Positions 1 to 5,245 of a stretch of DNA of 5,245 nt are shown in pieces; the stretch's first letter is position 1, and the number at the start of each line of letters is the position of its first letter. Origin of the DNA: Prosthecobacter sp. (GTDB lineage: Bacteria; Verrucomicrobiota; Verrucomicrobiia; Verrucomicrobiales; Verrucomicrobiaceae). Position numbers and translations under genes: made by a program. The DNA is taken from the NCBI GenBank assembly GCA_020216965.1, contig JAIWOJ010000195.1:1-5245 (forward strand). The letters are read 5' to 3'. The notes beneath the pieces were generated by a model. It was not told where the DNA came from and did no database searches. It was given only the letters and a program-made list of their open reading frames with translations.

Positions 1-879
1 ATATTCGGTGAAGGCGGTGCCTTGCCCGGCGACGGCGTTGGGAAAGCCGGACTCGTGGAGCATGAGGGTATCAATCTGCCCTTCGCAGACGATGGCTTGG
101 CCGACCTTGGCGATGTGGCGTTTGGCGCGGTCAAAGCCAAAGAGCACCCGGCTTTTGCTGAAAATGGCGGTCTCTGGCGAGTTCAGGTATTTGGCCATCT
201 TGGCATCGGCCTGGAGCAGGCGTCCGCTGAAGGCGATGACATCGCCGTTGTCATTGCGGATGGGGAACATGAGCCTGTCCCGGAAGCCAGGGTAAGGGCC
301 ACGCTCGTTTTGCTTGAGGATGCCCGCATCGAGCAGGGCTTGCGCTGTGAACTGGCGCTGCTGTGCCCACTGGCGCAGGAGCTGCCCACTGGCAGGGGCG
401 TAGCCGAGCAGCCAGTTTTTCGCGATGGTGGAGCTGATGCCACGGCTTTTCAGGTAGCCGCGCGCAGCTTCGGCGAGGGGGCTCTTCATCAGCAGTTGAT
501 GATACCAGAGGGCGATCTCCTGGTGGATGCGCAGCAGCAGGGCGCGGTGCTTGGCCTCTTTTTCCGCATTGGCATCCCAGACTTCCTCCTGGATGCGGAT
601 GCCTGCCGCATCGGCGAGGCGTTTCACGGCCTCCATGAAGGTGAGCCCCTCATGGTTCATGAGGAAGCGGAAGGCATTGCCGCTGGCCTGGCAGCCGAAG
701 CAATAATAGGAATTGGTGGAGGGGCGGACGTTGAAGGAGGGGGTCTTTTCGTTGTGAAAAGGGCAGAGGCCGACCCAGTTGGTGCCCGCGCGCTTCAGCT
801 TCACGGTGCGGCCGATGAGATCCACGATGTCCGTGGCGGCGAGCACTTGCTGGAGGGTTTCTTCGGGGACGCGGGGCAT
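1..879 (-). CDS. dnaG: DNA primase DnaG, N-terminal 293 residues (gene runs off the left edge)
   Basis: DnaG makes the short RNA primers for lagging-strand synthesis and works with the replicative helicase DnaB. Reading the minus strand from 879 gives an open frame to the window edge. The N-terminal zinc-binding domain is plain: Cys39, His42, Cys60 and Cys63 in CPFHNEKTPSF...YYCFGC, the CHC2-type arrangement and nearly the same numbering as E. coli DnaG. The polymerase core follows, with LGYAP at 158-162 and the basic motif FRDRLMFPI at 199-207, then the first TOPRIM motif EGQID with Glu266 and Asp270. The remaining TOPRIM acidic residues and the DnaB-binding C-terminus lie outside the window. 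ATG at 879 is chosen because it places the MPRVPEETLQQV N-terminus and zinc finger as in the family. The frame is closed upstream by a stop at 916-918 with no other ATG between. No Shine-Dalgarno motif precedes it. The upstream neighbour is not rpsU, unlike the classical rpsU-dnaG-rpoD order; whether rpoD lies downstream cannot be seen. Confidence 0.97.
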   Translation of the reverse strand, partial: MPRVPEETLQQVLAATDIVDLIGRTVKLKRAGTNWVGLCPFHNEKTPSFNVRPSTNSYYCFGCQASGNAFRFLMNHEGLTFMEAVKRLADAAGIRIQEEVWDANAEKEAKHRALLLRIHQEIALWYHQLLMKSPLAEAARGYLKSRGISSTIAKNWLLGYAPASGQLLRQWAQQRQFTAQALLDAGILKQNERGPYPGFRDRLMFPIRNDNGDVIAFSGRLLQADAKMAKYLNSPETAIFSKSRVLFGFDRAKRHIAKVGQAIVCEGQIDTLMLHESGFPNAVAGQGTAFTEY

Positions 880-950
880 GGAGCGGGGTGCAGAGAGGCG
901 CGGAAGTGCACGAACTCAAGCAGCCCATGTCCCGCGCAGCAGGTGATGGA
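880..950 (-). other. 71-bp spacer between the propeller gene and dnaG
   Basis: This short gap separates the TGA of the upstream propeller gene from the ATG of dnaG on the same strand. It contains a 6-bp inverted repeat (898-903 with 932-937, GCGCGG/CCGCGC) around a 28-nt loop, but no T-run follows, so it is not a convincing intrinsic terminator. I see no clear -10/-35 pair. The 20 bases before dnaG are pyrimidine-rich and lack a Shine-Dalgarno motif. Co-transcription of dnaG with the upstream gene is plausible but not shown. Confidence 0.5.
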
Positions 951-2468
951 TCACGGGGCTGGGATTTCGTTCAGGGTGTAGTAACCGACCTTGTGCAGCA
1001 GGGGCAGCTTTTCCCCGGCACTGCGCACGCCCTCCAGGTGCAGCTCATGGATGTGGCCCTGCGTCAGCGGGCTGATTTTCAGCCGCACGGACCTACCATC
1101 TGCGGCCACGCTGGCGCTGGTGATCTTGGGAAGCACCTCATCGATCTCATCGCCCCCGTACTGCTCGCGGTAGGCATAGGTAAAGGCGCGCATGGTGTAG
1201 CTGCCCAGGTTGCCCGCCGTGGCGGGATCCACGGGCTGGGTGAAGGTGAGCTCGAAGCCATCTGGCCGCGCGCGCATCTCATGCACCTCAAAGGGCGTTT
1301 TGCCCGTCCACTCACATTTTTCAAAGCAGTAGGGCTTCCCGCCCCGCGCCCCCCAGCCACGGTCACTGCCGCCGACAAAGACGCGGCCCTCGGCATCCAT
1401 GCGCCCGCCGATGAGGCCGCTGGCAAAGCCGGAGCGGAAGGGGAAGACGACGCCTTGCTTGATGCCGTTGATGGTCTCTAGGAAAACGCGGCTGAGGTTG
1501 CTGTGGCTCTGGTCAGCGATGAAGAGCTGCTTGGCAAAGGGGCCGAACTTTCCGCCGCTGGTATCGCAGATGATGGCAGAGGCGGAGTTGCCGATCTTGC
1601 CATGCACTAGATAGACGGCGGGCGGCAGCAGTTGCTTGATGCGTTTTCTTTCGAGAACCATGCGGTCGGGATCGCCACCGGGGCGGGCGTCTTTGCGGCC
1701 ACGGTCGCCCTGGAAGGCCTCCGGGATGGGGTCGATGGGGCGCGGGCCCATGTTGGGGGCCAGGTCATACCAGGCATTGCCGCCTGGGTGGCCCTGGAAG
1801 CTACCGGGGACGAGGTGCTGGAGTGTGCATGAGCCGTGCCAGGGCCCCTGGTTGTCGCAGTAATACACCTCGCCCTCCGCATCAAAGCCCATGCCGCCGG
1901 GGCTGCGGATGCCGGAGCAGGTGGGGACCATGGTGCCATCCGGCCGGATGCGCAGTGCCCAGCCGCGGAAGGGCACTTGGCTGGAAAACGAACCCGTGAG
2001 GCAGAGGGTGACCCAGAGGTCTCCTGCTTGATCAAAGCGGGAGCCAAAAGCGTATTCGTGATAGTCGCCGGAAACGCCCCAGGCATCGCTGACATTTTCA
2101 AAATCATCCGCCCGGCCATCGCCATCCCGATCCCTCAGGCGGGTGACCTCGTAGCGGGTGGTGGCATACAGCAGCTTGTCTTTCGGATTCCAGGCTAGGC
2201 CCAGCACCTCATGCAGGCCGCTAGCAAAGAGCTGGTAGCGCACCGAAGCAGGATCACCGCCCTCCGCGCCGCTGACCAGCCAGATCTCCCCACGCCGTGT
2301 GCCCAGGGCCAGGCGGCCATCAGGCAGCAGCTCGATGGAGCCGACCTCCAGGGCAGTTTCCTTGGGCGTGTCAAAGGTGGTGATCTTGTAAAAGTCTGCC
2401 TCCACCGGGTCAGCCGCATGGAGCAGCGCAGTGGGGAGCAGGGCGGAGAGCAGGTGACGGAATTTCAT
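951..2468 (-). CDS. Exported glucose/sorbosone dehydrogenase-like beta-propeller protein (PVC-type)
   Basis: A 505-residue protein. The N-terminus MKFRHLLSALLPTALLHAAD is a Sec signal peptide, with likely cleavage around Ala18-Ala19, so it should act outside the cytoplasm. Residues about 35-375 show the repeated strand pattern of the soluble quinoprotein glucose/sorbosone dehydrogenase propeller: VGSIELLPDGRLALGTRRG (42-60), HEVLGLAWNP (86-95), HEYAFGSRFDQAGDLWVTL (137-155), GIRSPGGMGFDAEGEVYYCD (186-205), and KQLFIADQSHSNLSRVFL (313-330). DRDGDGRADD (113-122) resembles a calcium-binding DxDGDG loop. Residues about 390-505 form a separate beta-rich module containing PDGFELTFTQPVDP (402-415), probably Ig-like. 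Similar domain combinations are familiar from Verrucomicrobia and Planctomycetes, often annotated as putative membrane-bound dehydrogenases. There is no CxxCH, so no c-type haem attachment, and no C-terminal anchor. Substrate and cofactor cannot be read from the sequence. ATG 2468 is preferred to a TTG at 2645 because it starts exactly at the signal peptide. It is divergent from kup and upstream of dnaG. Confidence 0.85.
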   Translation of the reverse strand: MKFRHLLSALLPTALLHAADPVEADFYKITTFDTPKETALEVGSIELLPDGRLALGTRRGEIWLVSGAEGGDPASVRYQLFASGLHEVLGLAWNPKDKLLYATTRYEVTRLRDRDGDGRADDFENVSDAWGVSGDYHEYAFGSRFDQAGDLWVTLCLTGSFSSQVPFRGWALRIRPDGTMVPTCSGIRSPGGMGFDAEGEVYYCDNQGPWHGSCTLQHLVPGSFQGHPGGNAWYDLAPNMGPRPIDPIPEAFQGDRGRKDARPGGDPDRMVLERKRIKQLLPPAVYLVHGKIGNSASAIICDTSGGKFGPFAKQLFIADQSHSNLSRVFLETINGIKQGVVFPFRSGFASGLIGGRMDAEGRVFVGGSDRGWGARGGKPYCFEKCEWTGKTPFEVHEMRARPDGFELTFTQPVDPATAGNLGSYTMRAFTYAYREQYGGDEIDEVLPKITSASVAADGRSVRLKISPLTQGHIHELHLEGVRSAGEKLPLLHKVGYYTLNEIPAP

Positions 2469-2644
2469 GTGGGAAAAACGGGGGGAGAAAAGCGCTGGGG
2501 GAAACGTGCTGCAAAGGCGGGTTTCATGGAAAGAATTGTTTAGGAAGACCAAAAGAACCCGGCAGGACTGCTTCTTGAAAAGCCCCCCCGCCCTGCTAAG
2601 CCAGATACACCAGCCTGGCCATCGCAGGATGGCCCCTCCCTCCA
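2469..2644. promoter_or_regulatory. Divergent intergenic region, propeller gene / kup
   Basis: These 176 bp separate two divergent starts, so they should contain both promoters and leaders. This role is inferred from position. On the plus strand TTGAAA at 2575-2580 could be a -35 box, but no good -10 lies at the right spacing (the best is the CTAAGC region near 2595-2600), so I do not assign a promoter. The part next to the propeller gene (2471-2505) is strikingly purine-rich on the plus strand, with A5, G6 and G5 runs, and is therefore pyrimidine-rich in the propeller transcript. A C7 run lies at 2583-2589. Neither leader has a well-placed Shine-Dalgarno motif. No known riboswitch was recognised. 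Confidence 0.5.
2617..2634 (+). repeat. Perfect 7-bp hairpin just before the kup start
   Basis: GGCCATC (2617-2623) and GATGGCC (2628-2634) are exact reverse complements around a GCAG loop, ending 10 nt before the kup ATG. The only purine-rich, Shine-Dalgarno-like bases upstream of kup (AGGA, 2626-2629) fall partly in the loop and partly in the 3' arm. If transcribed, the hairpin would sit in the ribosome landing region. No U-run follows, so it does not look like a terminator. It could also be a protein-binding palindrome or chance in GC-rich DNA. Confidence 0.5.
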
Positions 2645-4525
2645 ATGTCCGATTCCAAATCCTCGAACAACTGGCACCTAGCGCTCGTGGCGCTGGGGGT
2701 GGTCTTTGGTGACATCGGGACGAGCCCGCTGTATGCCCTGAGAGAGTGCCTAGCCCATGGGGGCTACCAGATGGGGGATCCCGTGGAGATGGTGTATGGG
2801 CCCATTTCCCTCATGTTCTGGTCTCTGACCCTGATGGTGGCCGTGAAGTACCTGACCTTTCTCAGCGATGCCACGGCGCAGGGGGAGGGCGGGATGTTTG
2901 CCCTGCTGTCTCTACTGCGGTCGAAAAAACAGGCGCTGAGCGCCAAGGGCCAGGCTTTGGTGGTGCTGGTGGTGCTCTTCGGAGCCTCCCTGCTCTATGG
3001 GGATGGCATGATCACGCCTGCCATTTCCGTGCTTTCTGCCGTGGAGGGGCTGGAGCAGTTGAACCCCGCCCTGCACTCCTGGATCATTCCAATTTCCGTG
3101 CTGATCCTGCTGGGTCTCTTCCTCGTGCAAAAGCACGGCACGGCGAAGATCGGCGTGGCCTTTGGCCCCATCACGCTCGTGTGGTTCCTGGCGCTCGGAG
3201 GGCTGGGCTTGTACCGTTTTCTCCAGCACCCAGAGGTAGCCCAGGCCCTGCTGCCACACTGGGGGCTGGGTTACCTGGCCCATCACGGCTATCACGGCAT
3301 CGTCATCATGGGCATGGTGCTGCTGGCCGTGACCGGCTGTGAGGCGCTGTATGCAGACATCGGCCATTTTGGCAAAAAGCCCCTCCAGCGTGCGTGGTTC
3401 TGCCTGGTCTGGCCCTGTCTCGTGCTGAACTACCTGGGGCAGGGCGCACTGGTCATCAGTGACCCCGCTGCCTTGGAGCACCCCTTTTTCAAGCTCGTGC
3501 CGCAGACGCTTCTGGCCCCAATGATCATCCTAGCCACGGCTGCCACCATCATCGCCTCCCAGGCCATGATCACGGGTGTCTTTTCATTGACCCAGCAGGC
3601 CGTGCAGTTGGGGTATCTGCCGCGGCTAAAAATCATCCACACCAACCCTGAAGTACGCGGGCAGATTTATATGCCCCAAGTGAACTACTTGCTCATGGTT
3701 TGCTGCATTGCCCTCGTGGTCGGCTTCAAAAGCTCCAGCGCCCTGGCCTCCGCCTACGGTCTTTCCGTATCGATGGAGATGCTGCTGACCAGCATCCTGT
3801 TTTACTTCGTGGCACGGCGCACCTGGGGCTGGGCCTGGTGGAAGACCTTCCTGCCCGTCATCGTCTTCTCCCTGGTAGAGCTCGGCTATGTGTCTGGCAG
3901 CTTGGTCAAATTCAAAGACGGTGCCTGGTTCCCCCTCGTCATCGCCACCGGCGTCTGGATCATGATGAAGACCTGGACGGACGGGCGTGCGGTGCTTTTC
4001 CAGGCCATGCAGCGTGGCCGACTGCCGGTGCAGCACCTTGTGGATGAGATTCAAAAAGACCGCATCATCCGCGTGCCGGGTGCTGCCGTCTTCATGTCCG
4101 CCAGCGCAGACGGCTTGCCGCTGGCCCTGCTGCACCATCTGAAGCACAACAAAGCCCTGCACAAACAAGTCATCCTGCTCACCGTGCGCTTTGAGGACAC
4201 CCCCTACGTCTGCGATGAAACCCGGCATACCGTGGAGCAGTACTGTGAGGAATTTTACCGCGTCGTCCTGCGCTACGGCTTTGCCGAATCCCCCCTGGTG
4301 TTTGAAGATCTCATCCAAGCGCTGGAGGACCGCACCAAGCTCAAGAAAGGCGGCATCACCTTCTACCAGAGCCGAGAAATCCTACTGACCAACGGCCCCG
4401 GACGCATGGCCCGCTGGCGCAAAAAGCTGTTCGTCACCCTCAGCCGCATGTCCCGGCCCGCCACGGGTTACTTTGACCTACCGCCCCGCCAGGTGTGTGA
4501 ACTGGGGATCCAGCTTGAGGTCTAG
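2645..4525 (+). CDS. kup: KUP/HAK/KT-family potassium uptake transporter
   Basis: An inner-membrane K+ symporter (proton-coupled in the E. coli family member), 626 residues, close to the usual bacterial length of about 620-630. The hallmark GVVFGDIGTSPLYAL is at 18-32. Further family motifs are SDATAQGEGGMFALLSLL (74-91), YGDGMITPAISVLSAVEG (118-135), GCEALYADIGHFGKKP (231-246) and KFKDGAWFPL (422-431). About twelve hydrophobic segments span residues 11-445, followed by a hydrophilic cytoplasmic domain (about 450-626) with RVPGAAVFMS (476-485) and FYQSREIL (573-580). Asp23, Asp120, Glu233 and Glu412 occupy the places of the conserved membrane-embedded acidic residues implicated in K+ transport, so the protein looks functional. 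ATG 2645 gives the expected short N-terminal tail before the first helix. There is no properly spaced Shine-Dalgarno motif; the nearest AGGA is 15 nt away, within the hairpin. The gene appears to be transcribed alone, divergent from the propeller gene and convergent with the ROK gene, 6 bp from its stop. Affinity and physiological regulation cannot be read. Confidence 0.97.
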   Translation: MSDSKSSNNWHLALVALGVVFGDIGTSPLYALRECLAHGGYQMGDPVEMVYGPISLMFWSLTLMVAVKYLTFLSDATAQGEGGMFALLSLLRSKKQALSAKGQALVVLVVLFGASLLYGDGMITPAISVLSAVEGLEQLNPALHSWIIPISVLILLGLFLVQKHGTAKIGVAFGPITLVWFLALGGLGLYRFLQHPEVAQALLPHWGLGYLAHHGYHGIVIMGMVLLAVTGCEALYADIGHFGKKPLQRAWFCLVWPCLVLNYLGQGALVISDPAALEHPFFKLVPQTLLAPMIILATAATIIASQAMITGVFSLTQQAVQLGYLPRLKIIHTNPEVRGQIYMPQVNYLLMVCCIALVVGFKSSSALASAYGLSVSMEMLLTSILFYFVARRTWGWAWWKTFLPVIVFSLVELGYVSGSLVKFKDGAWFPLVIATGVWIMMKTWTDGRAVLFQAMQRGRLPVQHLVDEIQKDRIIRVPGAAVFMSASADGLPLALLHHLKHNKALHKQVILLTVRFEDTPYVCDETRHTVEQYCEEFYRVVLRYGFAESPLVFEDLIQALEDRTKLKKGGITFYQSREILLTNGPGRMARWRKKLFVTLSRMSRPATGYFDLPPRQVCELGIQLEV

Positions 4526-4531
4526 GCCAGC

Positions 4532-5245
4532 TCACACCGGCGGCATCCATGCCTCCATCGCCAGGCCAGCCGCCCCCAGTGCCCCCGCATCATCCCCCAG
4601 GGCAGAGGGCACGAAATGGATGCTCATGCCCGGCATCTGCGGTGCCATGCTGCCTGCCTGGGCCGTCACCTCAGAGCAGAAACGCTGCCCCAACACCGAA
4701 AGCGGCCCATGCAAGAAAATGGTCTGCGGGTCGAGCAACAACTGGAGACTGCGCAGCAGCCGCGCAAAGTCAGCCACGACCCCCTCCCAGGCGGGTGAGT
4801 CCGGCGCTGAAATCTGGGACAAAGCCGCGCGTAAATCAGCAGGCAGCGGCGCACCGGCAGGCAGCCCCGCAAGGCGGCGATACACCGCCGGGGCCGAGAG
4901 GAAATCCTGGATCGGACGCCCCTCTGCCACGTCGGGCCAAGTCCAAAAACCTATCTCCCCTGCTGCCTCGTGGCTGCCGCGCAGCAGCTCCCCACGCTGC
5001 ATGATCCCCAGCCCCAAGCCACTGCGCGGCCCAAGCACCAGATAATCCTCCAGCCCGCCGCCCTGGCCGAACCACCGCTCCGCCAAGGCCACCACGCGCA
5101 TGTTATTTTCCAGAGAGACCTGGACTTTCAAGTTTTGCCGGATCGCCTCAGCCAGTGGCACATCAAGCCAGCCTGGAATCTGGCTGATGTAGCGGGCAAT
5201 GCCCCGCCCCCGGTCCAGCAGCCCAGGCACACCCAGGCCCACCCC
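4532..5245 (-). CDS. ROK-family protein, C-terminal part, probably a transcriptional regulator (gene runs off the right edge)
   Basis: The visible 237 residues cover most of the ROK (repressor, ORF, kinase) sugar-binding fold. On the minus strand GLGVPGLLD (5239-5213) matches the GxGxPGxVD motif, and LENNMRVVALAERWFGQG (about 5113-5060) is the segment before the second lobe. Then come the phosphate-loop-like SGLGLGIMQRGELLRGS (about 5170-residue lobe boundary, near 5020-4973), AAGEIGF (4966-4946) and the C-terminal LGDDAGALGAAGLAME (about 4600-4553). In ROK sugar kinases the ENN position is normally END, with a catalytic Asp; here it is Asn. The family's zinc ligands are also missing: GEIGH has become GEIGF, and the CxCGxxGCLE stretch is replaced by about 18 residues without Cys or His. 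A kinase is therefore unlikely, and a sugar-responsive DNA-binding regulator of the XylR/NagC kind is favoured. The N-terminus, where a winged helix-turn-helix would lie, is outside the window, so this is unconfirmed. The stop codon (4532-4534) faces kup, with no terminator in the gap. Confidence 0.88.
   Translation of the reverse strand, partial: GVGLGVPGLLDRGRGIARYISQIPGWLDVPLAEAIRQNLKVQVSLENNMRVVALAERWFGQGGGLEDYLVLGPRSGLGLGIMQRGELLRGSHEAAGEIGFWTWPDVAEGRPIQDFLSAPAVYRRLAGLPAGAPLPADLRAALSQISAPDSPAWEGVVADFARLLRSLQLLLDPQTIFLHGPLSVLGQRFCSEVTAQAGSMAPQMPGMSIHFVPSALGDDAGALGAAGLAMEAWMPPV

Noticed and set aside
898..937. Inverted repeat GCGCGG/CCGCGC between the propeller gene and dnaG as a terminator
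   Set aside because: The stem is only 6 bp with a 28-nt loop and there is no following T-run on either strand.
22..981. A 319-codon open frame on the plus strand, longer than the visible dnaG fragment
   Set aside because: It lies antisense to dnaG, whose zinc, core and TOPRIM motifs are unmistakable. The antisense translation is rich in Gly, Ala and Glu with no recognisable domain, which is typical of shadow frames in GC-rich DNA.
888..1481. A 197-codon plus-strand frame opposite the propeller gene
   Set aside because: It is antisense to a protein with clear propeller motifs and shows no domain of its own.
2575..2610. TTGAAA as a sigma-70 -35 element for kup
   Set aside because: No acceptable -10 hexamer lies at 16-18 bp; GATACA at 2604-2609 is 23 bp away.
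951..2645. A longer version of the propeller gene starting at a TTG at 2645 (59 extra residues)
   Set aside because: The extra residues are unpatterned, rich in Trp, Cys and Phe, and precede a perfect signal peptide at the ATG 2468. That start would also abut the kup start codon and leave no promoter space.
3626..4318. A 230-codon minus-strand frame inside kup
   Set aside because: It is antisense to conserved kup coding sequence, and its translation is His-, Gln- and Asp-rich low-complexity sequence expected of a shadow frame.
4473..5045. A 190-codon plus-strand frame overlapping the end of kup and the ROK gene
   Set aside because: It is antisense to ROK motifs on the minus strand and out of frame with kup, and its Pro/Ser/Arg-rich translation has no recognisable motif.
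1..5245. A hidden defence, mobile or RNA-based system
   Set aside because: Both strands are accounted for by four conserved-type genes with short gaps. No direct-repeat array, terminal inverted repeats, tRNA, or transposase, integrase or toxin-like frame was seen.

Overview
The window holds four protein-coding genes and very little else: 5' part of dnaG (minus), a secreted beta-propeller dehydrogenase-like gene (minus), a complete kup potassium transporter gene (plus), and the 3' part of a ROK-family gene (minus). The DNA is GC-rich and densely coding. The propeller protein is of a kind I associate with Verrucomicrobia and Planctomycetes (PVC bacteria). Together with the base composition and the translation starts that lack Shine-Dalgarno motifs, this makes a verrucomicrobial chromosome my best guess. 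That is an inference, not something the sequence proves.

Layout. Positions 1-879 (minus) encode the first 293 residues of DNA primase: the zinc-binding domain, the N-terminal part of the polymerase core and the start of the TOPRIM fold. The gene continues past the left edge. A 71-bp spacer separates it from the gene upstream on the same strand, 951-2468, which encodes a 505-residue exported protein with a signal peptide, a six-bladed-propeller-like body and a C-terminal beta-rich domain. A 176-bp divergent intergenic region (2469-2644) follows. It should carry the promoters for both the propeller gene and kup, and it ends with a perfect 7-bp hairpin close to the kup start. The kup gene (2645-4525) encodes a full-length 626-residue KUP/HAK/KT transporter. 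It converges on the ROK gene (4532 to beyond 5245, minus) with only 6 bp between the stop codons.

How the genes relate. I see no shared pathway: replication priming, periplasmic oxidation or binding, potassium uptake and probable sugar-responsive regulation are unrelated roles. dnaG and the propeller gene may be co-transcribed because they are close and no terminator is visible between them. No RNA gene, mobile element, CRISPR array, phage gene or defence system was found. This looks like an ordinary chromosomal region. The points most worth a second look are the ROK protein that has lost the family's zinc motif and its catalytic Asp, the consistent pyrimidine-rich leaders without Shine-Dalgarno motifs, and the hairpin before kup.
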